A stretch of 61,058 bases of DNA, from NCBI GenBank assembly GCA_038213005.1, contig JBBQTU010000002.1, positions 1 through 61,058 on the forward strand. Direction: 5' to 3'. Numbering within the stretch: position 1 is the first letter of the stretch; each line of letters starts with the position of its first letter. The notes beneath the pieces were generated by a model, which saw only the letters and a list, made by a program, of their open reading frames with translations, searched no databases and was not told the DNA's origin. The translations under genes were made by a program, and so were the position numbers. The stretch comes from JBBQTU01 sp038213005. Lineage in GTDB: Bacteria > Planctomycetota > Phycisphaerae > Tepidisphaerales > Tepidisphaeraceae. Shown here piece after piece: positions 48,437 through 57,400 of this stretch.

Positions 48437-48904
48437 ATGAAACTGCGTGATTTTGTTATCGCCGAGGCGATCGTATCGGACATTCAGGCTCAAGACCGCA
48501 ACGGCGCGATCAAGGAGTTGGTGGAGTCGCTGGCCAGTGCCGATGGGCTGTCCCAGGCCGCGGTGGACGAGGTCGTCCAAGCCGTCGTCAAGCGCGAGCA
48601 GAATGGCTCGACCGGCTTTGGCAAAGGCGTGGCCGTGCCGCATGTGAAGCATGTGAAGGTCAAGAAGATGGTGGCCGCCGTCGGCCGTAGCGTCGGCGGC
48701 ATCGACTTTAACTCGCTGGACCATCAGCCGGTTTACAGCATTGTGCTGCTGCTGAGTCCGGAGAACGAGCCGCAGAACCACCTGGCCGCGATGAACATCA
48801 TCTTCAGCAATCTGCAGAAGGACATGTTCCGCAAGTTCCTCCGCCAATCCTCGACCCGGGAGCAGATCCTGGATCTGCTGGACGAGGCCGACCAGGGCAA
48901 GTAA
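48437..48904 (+). CDS. ptsN: PTS EIIA protein, PtsN/fructose type
   Basis: A 155-residue single-domain EIIA. The phosphorylatable His69 is in GFGKGVAVPHVK; the fold marks LLSPENEPQNHLAAMNIIFS and the C-terminal EQILDLLDEAD are typical of EIIA-Ntr/Fru. It would accept phosphate from HPr, encoded next. With no sugar-specific EIIB/EIIC in the window, a regulatory role (nitrogen or potassium control, as for EIIA-Ntr) is the better reading. 41 nt after hpf, as in proteobacterial hpf-ptsN. Confidence 0.93.
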   Translation: MKLRDFVIAEAIVSDIQAQDRNGAIKELVESLASADGLSQAAVDEVVQAVVKREQNGSTGFGKGVAVPHVKHVKVKKMVAAVGRSVGGIDFNSLDHQPVYSIVLLLSPENEPQNHLAAMNIIFSNLQKDMFRKFLRQSSTREQILDLLDEADQGK

Positions 48905-49009
48905 GAACTCATTTGTCTGATCTGACGGCCGTTGCGGACGAGGCCGCCGATCTCAAGCAGTCTTCGTCCGCATGTGTGCAGCAGGCCTTGTGCCGCCGGA
49001 CGTGACTCC

Positions 49010-49291
49010 ATGCCGACAGTTGTCAAGGAAGTGATGGTCGCCAACTCCCTGGGGCTCCACGCCCGGCCGGCGATGCAGTTCGTCGAGCTTGCCAATAAGT
49101 TCGAGGCGGGAATCGTCGTCCAGAAACTGGGCGAAGGGGCCTGCGAGGTTGACGGCAAGAGCGTAATGCAGATGATCACGTTGGAGGCGATTCAGGGTAC
49201 GCGACTGGTCATCCGTGCGGATGGCGGCGATGCCCCGGCAGCCGTCGAGCAGCTCGTAGACCTGTTCGAGAAGAAGTTCTTCGAAGAATAG
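49010..49291 (+). CDS. ptsH: Phosphocarrier protein HPr
   Basis: A 93-residue protein. Active-site His17 in NSLGLHARPAM accepts phosphate from EI. Ser51 in DGKSVMQMI matches the regulatory Ser46 region of HPr that HPr kinase modifies in Gram-positives and many other bacteria; no kinase is encoded here. ATG 49010 follows the distance expected for the family; an in-frame upstream ATG has no homology. It precedes ptsI by 2 nt. Confidence 0.95.
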   Translation: MPTVVKEVMVANSLGLHARPAMQFVELANKFEAGIVVQKLGEGACEVDGKSVMQMITLEAIQGTRLVIRADGGDAPAAVEQLVDLFEKKFFEE

Positions 49292-49293
49292 TA

Positions 49294-51033
49294 ATGGAGA
49301 TCCGAAAGGGTATTGGCGTTTCCCCGGGCGTTGCCATCTGCACCGCGGTGGTGCTGGATGCGGAGGACGTGCTCGTCCCCCGCCGGCAGATTGCCCCGGC
49401 CGAAGTGCCCGCCGAGATCGAGCGATTCAACCAGGCCGTTGCGGCGAGTGTTCAGGAACTCACCCAGCTTCGCGCGTCTACCGCCGAGAAACACGGCAAC
49501 GAGATCGCAGCGATCTTCGATTTCCATCTCGGCATCCTTCGCGACCAGACGGTCCTGACCCAGGTTATTGCGACCATCCAGAAGGAGAGCACGACGGCGG
49601 AGTATGCCGTCAGCGTGGCCATGCGGCGATTTGCCGGCATGTTTACGCAGATGTCGGACAAGTTCCTCTCTGAGCGGATCAAGGACGTCCACGACATCGA
49701 GAAGCGGCTGCTGCGCCAGCTTATCGGCGGCCGGCACGAGAGCCTGGCCCATCTGGACCATGACGTAGTGGTGATCGCGCACGATCTGCTGCCTTCGCAA
49801 ACGGCCGCCCTGGACAAGACCAAGGTCCGAGGTTTCGCCACGGATGTGGGCGGGCGCACCGGGCACACGGCGATCGTCGCCCGCGCCATGGGGATCCCCG
49901 CTGTTGTCGGGCTGGGCAACCTGACGGCCGAGGTTTCCGGCGGCGACATGGTCATCATCGACGGCAACCGCGGCGTGGTGATCATCAACCCGGATGAGCA
50001 GGCGATCGCGGAGCATCGCGAATTCCTGGTCCGGCTGAATCGCCTGGAAACGCAGATGCGGGCCGTCCGCGACCTGCCGGCCGTCACGCGCGACGGTTGT
50101 GCGGTGAACCTCCTGGCCAATATCGAGTTTCCCGAGGAAGTGGACGACGCCCTCAATCACGGCGCCGGCGGCATCGGGTTGTATCGCACCGAGTTTCTCT
50201 TCATGGCCTCGGAAACCGAGCCCACGGAAGAGGATCACTATCGGGCGTACGCCGAGGCACTGCGCCGGCTCAAAGGACGTCCGCTGGTCATCCGCACGCT
50301 GGATCTGGGTGCGGATAAATATGCCAGGAACATGCAGGGCACGCCGGAGCGCAATCCGTTCCTGGGGGCGCGCTCGATCCGCCTGTGCCTGCATGACATT
50401 CCCATGTTCAAGCGGCAGCTCCGTGCGATCCTCAGGGCGACGGTCCTGGGGGATGTGCGGATCATGTTCCCGATGATCTCCACCATCATGGAACTGCGCC
50501 AGGCGACCATGGTCCTTCGCGATGTGATGGAAGAGCTTGAGGACGAGGGCATCGAGTGCCGGAAGGATGTTCCGATCGGCGCGATGATCGAGGTGCCCTC
50601 GGCCGCCCTCATGGCCGACCACATGGCGCGGGAAACGAGTTTTTTTTCGATCGGGACCAACGACCTGATCCAATACACGCTCGCCGTGGATCGGACCAAC
50701 GAAAAGGTGGCCGGGCTTTACAGCCCGGCGAATCCCGCAGTGCTGATGCTGATCCGCGACGTGATCGACGCGGCCCAGCGCAACCAGATCGCCTGCAGCG
50801 TATGCGGCGAGATGGCTGGCGAACCAATGTACACCCTGCTGCTGCTGGGCCTGGGGCTGAAGACTTTCAGCATGAACGGCCCGGATATTCCCGAGGTAAA
50901 GACGATCATCCGCTCCACGACGATGGAGCATGCCCGGGAAGTGGCTAAGCAGGTGATGAGTTTTGACAGCGAACGGCAGGTTCTTCATTACCTCCGCGAA
51001 GAAACGCGGAAGATTCTGCCCGACGCCTTTTGA
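49294..51033 (+). CDS. ptsI: PTS enzyme I
   Basis: A 579-residue phosphoenolpyruvate-protein phosphotransferase. It autophosphorylates on His191 (GGRTGHTAIVARAMGIPAVV) from PEP and passes phosphate to HPr. The C-terminal PEP-binding barrel has Cys504 (SVCGEMAGEP) and Mg ligands in IEVPSAALMAD and IGTNDLIQYTLA. There is no N-terminal GAF domain, so it is PtsI- rather than PtsP-like although the operon looks PTS-Ntr-like. It begins two bases after ptsH. Confidence 0.95.
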   Translation: MEIRKGIGVSPGVAICTAVVLDAEDVLVPRRQIAPAEVPAEIERFNQAVAASVQELTQLRASTAEKHGNEIAAIFDFHLGILRDQTVLTQVIATIQKESTTAEYAVSVAMRRFAGMFTQMSDKFLSERIKDVHDIEKRLLRQLIGGRHESLAHLDHDVVVIAHDLLPSQTAALDKTKVRGFATDVGGRTGHTAIVARAMGIPAVVGLGNLTAEVSGGDMVIIDGNRGVVIINPDEQAIAEHREFLVRLNRLETQMRAVRDLPAVTRDGCAVNLLANIEFPEEVDDALNHGAGGIGLYRTEFLFMASETEPTEEDHYRAYAEALRRLKGRPLVIRTLDLGADKYARNMQGTPERNPFLGARSIRLCLHDIPMFKRQLRAILRATVLGDVRIMFPMISTIMELRQATMVLRDVMEELEDEGIECRKDVPIGAMIEVPSAALMADHMARETSFFSIGTNDLIQYTLAVDRTNEKVAGLYSPANPAVLMLIRDVIDAAQRNQIACSVCGEMAGEPMYTLLLLGLGLKTFSMNGPDIPEVKTIIRSTTMEHAREVAKQVMSFDSERQVLHYLREETRKILPDAF

Positions 51034-51141
51034 GCATGCCTTCCCTGCGCTTCATCCGTTGCCGGTTACCGGCGCAGAAGGGCGGCTGCTTGAGATGAAC
51101 ATGAATGACATCGGTAAATCCGGCAATTTGAGTCTGTCTGT

Positions 51142-54100
51142 ATGCCAAAAGAAATGCTGATCAATGTCTCCGAAGGTGAAGAATGCCGAATCGCCCTCAT
51201 GGAGAACGGGAAGCTGGATGAGTTCTATATCGAGCGCACCAGCTTCACCAGCCACGTCGGTAACATTTACAAGGGCCGCGTGGTCAACGTCGAGGCCAGT
51301 ATCCAGGCCGCGTTCATCGACTTCGGCCTGGGACGCAACGGCTTCCTCCACATCTCCGATCTCCAGCCGACCTACTTTGGCCGGCGCGGCGACGAGCAGA
51401 TGGTCGAGCGAGTCGGCTGCAAAATAGCCCGCCGCGATCGCCCGCCCATCCAGCGCTGCCTGCGCCGGGGTGATGACATCCTGGTCCAGATCATCAAGGA
51501 AGGCCTGGGCACCAAGGGCCCGACCCTGACAACCTATCTCTCCATCCCCGGCCGCATGATCGTCATGATGCCCGGCATGGCCAAGATGGGCGTCAGCCGC
51601 AAGATCGAGGACGAGCCCGAGCGCCGCCGCCTGCGTCAGATCCTGGATTCGCTCAAGCCGCCCAAGGAGTGCGGGTTCATCATCCGCACCGCGGGGGTCG
51701 GCAAGACCAAGATCGAGATCCAGCGCGACCTGGCCTATCTCACCCGCCTCTGGCAGAACATCGAAAAGAAGCTTGCCTTGCCTGCTCCGCAGGAGCTCTA
51801 CACCGAGGGAGACCTGGTGACGCGCACGGTGCGCGACGTCTTCACCCCCGAGGTCGAGAGCATCATCGTGGACGACGAGAACGTCGCCATGCGCGTGAAG
51901 GAATTCATCAAGCTCAACAGCCCGCGCACCAAGAACAAGGTCGAGCTCTATGTCGACCCGATTCCGCTATTTCACAAATACAAGATCGAGAAGGAAGTCG
52001 AGCAGGTTTACTCCCGCCACGTCCCGCTGCCTTCGGGCGGCTCGATCGTGCTGGATCAGACCGAAGCCGTCGTCGCCATCGATGTCAACAGCGGCAAGTC
52101 CCGTGATCACAGCGATCCCGAGACGGCTGCCTTCAAGACCGACATGGAAGCCGCCGACGAAATCTGTCGCCAGCTCCGCCTGCGTGACATGGGCGGCGTG
52201 ATCATCTGCGACTTTATCGACCTGCGTTACGACCGGCATCGCCGCGAGTTGGAAGAGCGGCTTCACTTCCTCTTCCAGCAGGACCGCGCCAAGACCAAGG
52301 TCTTGCGCATGAGCCAGTTCGGCATTATCGAGATCACCCGCCAGCGCATGCGCCCCAGCGTCAAGCGGTCCATGTACTGCGACTGCCTGCACTGCCATGG
52401 CTCGGGCCAGGTCAAGACTCCTGAGAGCATGAGCCTGGACATCATGCGCCGCCTGACCATCGCCGCTTACGACCAGCGCGTGGAGCGCATCGAACTGACG
52501 GTGCATAACGAAGTGGCCCTCTATCTGAACAACCGCAAGCGCCGCCAACTGGCCGCGCTGGAGGATGCCAGCGGCAAGCAGTTGGTCGTTCGCGCCGACG
52601 ACAGCCTGGGCTTGGACCAGTTCAAGCTGGCCTTCTTTGACAGCCGGGACGGCATCGTGCTGTTGCCCGATCTGATTCCCGCGCCGCTGACGTCACTGCA
52701 GGCGGCCATGGAGGGCGGCAAAGCCCCTGAACGCCAAGGCGGAAGGCGCGGCGCACAACGTGGCCGCGACCGGCGCGAAGGCGCTCACCCGCCTGCCGGC
52801 GTGGACAACGAACTGATTGAAATCGACGAGATGGAAGACGATCTCGATGCCCGCGAGGACGGGGACGAGGAAGAGGGCGGCTTTGCCGACGAGGTCCGCC
52901 CAGAGGCCCTGGCGGCCGAAGAGTTGCCGGGTGAAGATCAAGAGTCCTCTGGCCCGGACATCGAAGATGCTTCGGCCCAGGACCAGGACATGCACGAAGA
53001 CGCAGACGCCGACCACATCCTCGGGCCAGCCCCTGAAGGCATGGACGATGACTACGATCGCGGCCGCAGGCCACAGCGGTCGGGTCGCCCGTCGCTCCCG
53101 GCTCGTGGTGGCCAGATGCAGAATCAGGGCGGCCGTGACGATCGCCGTGACGACAGCCGTAGCAACAGCCGTAACGACAGCCGTGATGACCGCCGCGACG
53201 GAAGCCGTGACGACCGTCGCGATGACCGTCGTGATGACCGCCGTGATGGTCAACGCCCCCCACAGGGCAACCAGCCTCCGCGTCAGGGCCAGATGCCCCC
53301 ACGCGCTGGCGCGCTGCCGCCCCGTGGGCAGCAGTTTCAGCCGCGCGGTCCCCAGCCGCAGTTGCCGCGTCAAGGGCAGCCGGTTGGGCAGGGTCCCCGG
53401 CCGGCACCGTCTCTACCGGTGGGTCAGCCTCCCCGTCAGGGCCAATTGCCGCAACGTGCCCCGATCGCGCACGCTCCGCAAGGGCCGATGGAGCCCCGCG
53501 GTGGCCAGATGCCGCCGCTAGGAAATCTGCCGATCCAGGGCGGGCAGCCGCCGCGTCGGCGTGGCCGTCGCGGCCGCGGGCGCGGCGTTGATCGCTACGT
53601 CCGGCCGGTGAATCAGCCGAACCAGCCGAACCAGCCGCATTTGCCGTCCGATATGGGTGAGCATGAGCCCGACGGCAATCGTCTGCAGCCCGAAGATCGC
53701 GAGCGGGATATCGCCAGCAGGCTTCCGTCCAACGTCTGGATCGAAGTCCCGGCCGCTGCTCCCGTTGCCCCGTCCGAGCCGTGGACGCAGAGCCATGCTG
53801 CCGAATTCGAGCAGAGTCCGCCGCGGCAGCCCGAGCCGAACCCAGCGTTTGCCGGGCAGGTCCAGCCACCGACGCCGCAGGCTGAGGGGATCAGTCAGGC
53901 CCCCTCTCGCGAGCCAGCTATCGTCGAGCCGGCGGCCAAGAAGCCGCGGCGCAAGGCGGCCGCGCCTCGCGCTGCCCGGCCCAGCACCCGCAAGAAGGCG
54001 GACGTCGAAGCGGCCGCTCCGGGCGACGTGGCGCCGGCTGCGAAGCCGTCTCGCCGCGCGACAACTTCTCGCTCCAAGGCGAGTGCCGCGGTCGCCCAGC

Positions 54101-54261
54101 CCAAGGTCCGCATCGCCCCGATTGCGGATGCTTTGCTGGTTATCCCCACCAAGCCCGCCGGGGATCGTCACCTGATCGCCGAAGAATCGGTTCATACCGA
54201 ACCTGTGTCCCGGCCCAGCACGCGTCGCGACCTGGACCAGATTCCCGAAGATCTGGACTGA
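51142..54261 (+). CDS. rne: Ribonuclease E/G with long disordered C-terminus
   Basis: A 1039-residue endoribonuclease. The N-terminal catalytic half (1-510) has an S1 domain (GNIYKGRVVNVEASIQAAFI), catalytic Asp314 (AIDVNSGK) and Asp357 (IICDFIDLR), and the zinc-link Cys415/Cys418 (CLHCHG); the spacings equal those of E. coli Asp303/Asp346/Cys404. Residues about 520-1039 are low complexity: acidic blocks, then Arg-Asp-rich repeats (SRDDRRD), Pro-Gln-Gly repeats (PPRQGQMPPR) and an Ala/Lys-rich tail, plausibly a scaffold or condensate-forming region as in other RNase E tails. It follows ptsI by 108 nt and ends in a clear terminator. Confidence 0.93.
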   Translation: MPKEMLINVSEGEECRIALMENGKLDEFYIERTSFTSHVGNIYKGRVVNVEASIQAAFIDFGLGRNGFLHISDLQPTYFGRRGDEQMVERVGCKIARRDRPPIQRCLRRGDDILVQIIKEGLGTKGPTLTTYLSIPGRMIVMMPGMAKMGVSRKIEDEPERRRLRQILDSLKPPKECGFIIRTAGVGKTKIEIQRDLAYLTRLWQNIEKKLALPAPQELYTEGDLVTRTVRDVFTPEVESIIVDDENVAMRVKEFIKLNSPRTKNKVELYVDPIPLFHKYKIEKEVEQVYSRHVPLPSGGSIVLDQTEAVVAIDVNSGKSRDHSDPETAAFKTDMEAADEICRQLRLRDMGGVIICDFIDLRYDRHRRELEERLHFLFQQDRAKTKVLRMSQFGIIEITRQRMRPSVKRSMYCDCLHCHGSGQVKTPESMSLDIMRRLTIAAYDQRVERIELTVHNEVALYLNNRKRRQLAALEDASGKQLVVRADDSLGLDQFKLAFFDSRDGIVLLPDLIPAPLTSLQAAMEGGKAPERQGGRRGAQRGRDRREGAHPPAGVDNELIEIDEMEDDLDAREDGDEEEGGFADEVRPEALAAEELPGEDQESSGPDIEDASAQDQDMHEDADADHILGPAPEGMDDDYDRGRRPQRSGRPSLPARGGQMQNQGGRDDRRDDSRSNSRNDSRDDRRDGSRDDRRDDRRDDRRDGQRPPQGNQPPRQGQMPPRAGALPPRGQQFQPRGPQPQLPRQGQPVGQGPRPAPSLPVGQPPRQGQLPQRAPIAHAPQGPMEPRGGQMPPLGNLPIQGGQPPRRRGRRGRGRGVDRYVRPVNQPNQPNQPHLPSDMGEHEPDGNRLQPEDRERDIASRLPSNVWIEVPAAAPVAPSEPWTQSHAAEFEQSPPRQPEPNPAFAGQVQPPTPQAEGISQAPSREPAIVEPAAKKPRRKAAAPRAARPSTRKKADVEAAAPGDVAPAAKPSRRATTSRSKASAAVAQPKVRIAPIADALLVIPTKPAGDRHLIAEESVHTEPVSRPSTRRDLDQIPEDLD

Positions 54262-54293
54262 TTTCGGTTCGCCGGAATCGGCAGTGATAACCG

Positions 54294-54323
54294 CAGGCGG
54301 GCTCCCGGAAGGGGGCCCGCCTG
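54294..54323 (+). terminator. Intrinsic terminator of rne
   Basis: A 13-bp stem (CAGGCGGGCTCCC / GGGGGCCCGCCTG with one G-T pair), GGAA tetraloop, followed directly by TTTT. The best terminator in the window. Confidence 0.9.
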
Positions 54324-54482
54324 TTTTAGCTGCGCAAATATCCTGCGCAAATATCCATTGCATATGCGCCGTCGCGTATCTATGATCGTAAGATTTTGGC
54401 TGTGTTTGGGTGGCGTTGCGGCACCGTTAGAGGACTCTCACCTCGTGGGGCTGGTCAATGCCAGTCCGCCGCCTGACCCGCC

Positions 54483-54488
54483 TATAAT
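54483..54488 (+). promoter_or_regulatory. TATAAT -10 of the radical-SAM gene
   Basis: A perfect TATAAT 24 nt before the TTG start. This gene also has a CGGAGG ribosome site, so its leader is short but conventional. No clear -35. Confidence 0.5.
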
Positions 54489-54512
54489 CGGACATCAATA
54501 GCCGGAGGTCCG

Positions 54513-55997
54513 TTGAACGTCCTGTTAGTTTACCCGAGATTTCCAGACACGTTCTGGAGCTATTCGCATGCATTGTGGTTTGTAGGCAAGAGGGCTGTCT
54601 CGCCGCCACTTGGGCTGCTCACGGTCGCGGCGATGCTGCCGCGGGTCTGGGGCGTGCGCCTGGTGGACCTGAACATTGGTGCCCTGACCCCCACCGACCT
54701 GCAGTGGGCCGACTGCGTCTTTGTCAGTGCCATGGGCGTGCAGCGGGATTCGGCCCAGCAGGTCATCAGGGAGGCCAAGGCGGCCGGCAAGCTTACCGTC
54801 GCCGGGGGACCGCTGTTTTCGGCCGAGGAAGCCATACTGGAGGGGGTGGACCATTTCATCCTCAATGAGGCCGAGCTGACTTTTCCTCCATTCCTGGCCG
54901 ACCTTCAGGCTCACCGCGCCAAACGCATCTACCGCACGAAGGAGTTGGCGAACCTCGCGGACTCGCCGATCCCCGCGTGGCACCTGGTCAATCAGAAACG
55001 GTACTGCTCCATGCCGGTGCAGTTTTCTCGCGGCTGCCCGTTTGACTGCGACTTCTGCAGTGTCACGTCGCTCCTGGGGCGAAAGCCTCGTACCAAGCCT
55101 GTCGACCGGATGATCGCCGAACTCGACGCCCTGCACGCCGCAGGGTGGCGAGGGCCGATCTTCTTCGTCGATGACAACCTCATCGGGCATCGTCCGTCGG
55201 TGCGCAATTTGCTCCCGGCGCTGGAGCAGTGGCAGGCACGCAGCGGTCCGGCGCCTCTGCAGACGCAACTCTCGATCGACCTGGCGGCCGACCCCGAACT
55301 GGTGCAGTCCATGGTCTGTGCCGGGTTTGACACGGTCTTCGTCGGCATTGAGACGCCCGACGCCGACAGCCTGGCCGAGTGCGGAAAACGCCAGAATCGC
55401 GGCCGGGACTTGGCGGCCGATGTCAGGACTCTGCAGCGGGCCGGCCTGGAGGTGCAAGCCGGCTTCATCGTCGGCTTTGACCATGATACCCCGTCGAGCT
55501 TCCAGCGGCAGGTGGAGTTTATCCAGAAGACCGGGATCGTGACCGCGATGGTTGGCTTGCTGCAGGCTCTCAAGGGCACGCGGCTGTACCAGCGGATGAA
55601 GTCCGAAGGGCGCCTCCTTGGCGATTCCACGTGCGATAACGTCGACGGTTCGACCAACATCATTCCGACGATGGGCATCGAGAGCCTGAGCGCCGGCTAT
55701 GCCGAACTGCTGCGCGGGATCTATTCGCCGCAGGCCTACTACCAGCGCGTCCGCACATTTCTTCGCCAGTACCGCAGCCCCAAAACCGGTATGCCGATCG
55801 ATTTCCAGAATCTGCGGGCTTTCTTCCGATCCACCTACCACCTGGGGCTTTTCAGCCGGGAACGGTGGCAATACTGGCGGTTGCTCGCCTGGACGATAAC
55901 CCATCGCCCGGCGCTGTTCGCGCTGGCCGTGCGCATGACGATCGTCGGCCATCACTATTTCCGCATCTGCGATGCCAGAACCTTTGGCGCGAGCTAG
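54513..55997 (+). CDS. B12-binding radical SAM protein, HpnP/DUF4070-like
   Basis: A 494-residue protein. The N-terminal third is a B12-binding-like domain (MNVLLVYPRFPDTFWSYSHA; VAGGPLFSAEEAILEGVDHF). The radical-SAM cluster is C-x3-C-x2-C in RGCPFDCDFCSV; later motifs PIFFVDDNLIG and GFDTVFVGIETPDADS follow. A DUF4070-type C-terminal domain ends it. Closest remembered relatives are HpnP (hopanoid C-2 methylase) and kin, but no hopanoid genes are nearby, so the substrate is uncertain. The start is TTG behind CCGGAGGTCCG. The stop overlaps the prfA stop on the opposite strand within CTAG. Confidence 0.85.
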   Translation: MNVLLVYPRFPDTFWSYSHALWFVGKRAVSPPLGLLTVAAMLPRVWGVRLVDLNIGALTPTDLQWADCVFVSAMGVQRDSAQQVIREAKAAGKLTVAGGPLFSAEEAILEGVDHFILNEAELTFPPFLADLQAHRAKRIYRTKELANLADSPIPAWHLVNQKRYCSMPVQFSRGCPFDCDFCSVTSLLGRKPRTKPVDRMIAELDALHAAGWRGPIFFVDDNLIGHRPSVRNLLPALEQWQARSGPAPLQTQLSIDLAADPELVQSMVCAGFDTVFVGIETPDADSLAECGKRQNRGRDLAADVRTLQRAGLEVQAGFIVGFDHDTPSSFQRQVEFIQKTGIVTAMVGLLQALKGTRLYQRMKSEGRLLGDSTCDNVDGSTNIIPTMGIESLSAGYAELLRGIYSPQAYYQRVRTFLRQYRSPKTGMPIDFQNLRAFFRSTYHLGLFSRERWQYWRLLAWTITHRPALFALAVRMTIVGHHYFRICDARTFGAS

Positions 55998-57103
55998 AGG
56001 GCTTCCAGCCGCTGCTGCTTGTCCAGTTCGAGCAGGGCGTCGATCAGGTCATCCAAGACGCCCAGCATGATTCGGTCGAGGTTGAAGTTCTTCTCGCCGC
56101 CGCCCTCACCGCCCAGGCGATGATCGGTGCAGCGGTTCTGCGGGAAGTTGTAGGTCCGGATACGTTGCGAGCGGTCGCCCGAGCCCATCATCGTCTTGCG
56201 CGTGCCCATCTGCTCGGCGTGCTGCTTCTGCTGCTCGCGCTCGTATAACGTCGCCCGCAACAGGCCCCAGGCGCGCTCCTTGTTCTGCGGCTGGCTCTTT
56301 AGCTCGGTCATCTTGAAGCGGATGCCCGTTGGCTTGTGGAAGAGCTGCCAGCCGGTCTCGACCTTGTTCACGTTCTGCCCGCCCGGCCCGCCACCGCGGC
56401 ACCCGCACTCCTCCACGTCCTTCGGATCGATGGTGATCTGCACGTCGGGCATTTCCGGTAAGACCGCGACGGTGGCGGCCGACGTGTGGATTCGCCCGGC
56501 CGCCTCGGTCTCAGGCACGCGCTGCACGCGGTGGCCCCCGGCTTCAAATCGCAGGTGGCGATAGGCCCCGCGCCCCTTCACGTGCGCGATGCACTCTTTC
56601 AGCCCGCCACGTTCGCTGGTCGAGAAGTCGGTCACCTGGAACGTCCAGCCCTTGGAGTCGCAGTACTTGCGGTACATCTCGTAAAGGTCGCGGCCGAACA
56701 GTGCGGCCTCTTCACCGCCGGTGCCGGCGCGGATTTCAAGGAAGAACGTGTCAATGGCGTTGTCCTCCGCCGCCAGGAACTGGTCTTTGAGCTCCTCGAT
56801 CAGGGCGGTGGCTTTCTGACGGGCCGCGGGAAGCTCTGCGGTGGCGAGCTCGGCCATCTCAGCTTCGCCGGCACCAGCCATCTGGTTCAGTTGCTCCACC
56901 TCCTCAAGCGCTTTCTGATACTCGCGAAACCGGCCGACCACCGCCTCAAGCTGGCCCGATTCTCTAATCAGGGCGATCGTCTTCTGCGGGACCGCGAGCA
57001 CCGCGGGGTCATTGAGGGATTCCCGAACGGCGTCGAACTGCCCGGCCATCTGGTGAAGACGGGCAATGAGGGCCGGGGGGACATTTGGGGTTGCGTCACT
57101 CAT
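55994..57103 (-). CDS. prfA: Peptide chain release factor 1
   Basis: A 369-residue protein that terminates translation at UAA and UAG. The hydrolysis motif Gly-Gly-Gln is in GGGPGGQNVNKVETG and the codon-recognition region reads QRVPETEAAGRIHTSA, the Pro-x-Thr of RF1 rather than the Ser-Pro-Phe of RF2. ATG 57103 was preferred because the extra 17 upstream codons lack homology. No prmC methylase gene follows; transcription ends tail to tail with the radical-SAM gene. Confidence 0.95.
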   Translation of the reverse strand: MSDATPNVPPALIARLHQMAGQFDAVRESLNDPAVLAVPQKTIALIRESGQLEAVVGRFREYQKALEEVEQLNQMAGAGEAEMAELATAELPAARQKATALIEELKDQFLAAEDNAIDTFFLEIRAGTGGEEAALFGRDLYEMYRKYCDSKGWTFQVTDFSTSERGGLKECIAHVKGRGAYRHLRFEAGGHRVQRVPETEAAGRIHTSAATVAVLPEMPDVQITIDPKDVEECGCRGGGPGGQNVNKVETGWQLFHKPTGIRFKMTELKSQPQNKERAWGLLRATLYEREQQKQHAEQMGTRKTMMGSGDRSQRIRTYNFPQNRCTDHRLGGEGGGEKNFNLDRIMLGVLDDLIDALLELDKQQRLEAL

Positions 57104-57400
57104 GGGTATGGCATCCGGTTGAACAATTGCGACAGACGAACAGGAGGTCACCAAAGCGCGGGGCCGCCCGGGCAGCTAAAGGCGGGAAAGGCATGCGTCT
57201 GCGTAAGTCATTATCCCTGCAGCATATCGGAAAGACGCCACGGGGTGCAACCGCACCGGGCGTGCCCGAAGATTCGGGCAAGTACGAAATACGAAGCACG
57301 AAATACGAAACAAGCGAGAAACTGAGGAAGCTCGAAACAGCGAACGGGAGCGGCGCGGACATCAGGCGCGTTGCCCGGATTTCTGAGCACGCCCATCCTG
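57104..57400. other. Intergenic stretch with repeats, upstream of prfA
   Basis: Holds the short palindrome GCCCGAAGATTCGGGC (57264-57279) and the TACGAA repeat at 57282-57311. No gene is seen. Confidence 0.5.
57282..57311. repeat. Iterated TACGAA repeat
   Basis: GTACGAAATACGAAGCACGA followed by AATACGAAAC: four copies of a 7-8-nt ACGAA unit, AT-rich against its surroundings and directly preceded by a 7-bp palindrome (57264-57279). Same style as 35545-35576. Confidence 0.6.

Noticed and set aside
49192..50988. 598-codon minus-strand frame opposite ptsI
   Set aside because: Shadow of PTS enzyme I; no motifs and no start signals.
52622..53869. Long minus-strand frame across the RNase E tail
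   Set aside because: Arises from low-complexity Arg/Asp/Pro-coding DNA; no ribosome site, no domain.
54525..55955. 476-codon minus-strand frame opposite the radical-SAM gene
   Set aside because: The plus frame has the CxxxCxxC cluster and B12 motifs; the minus frame has none.
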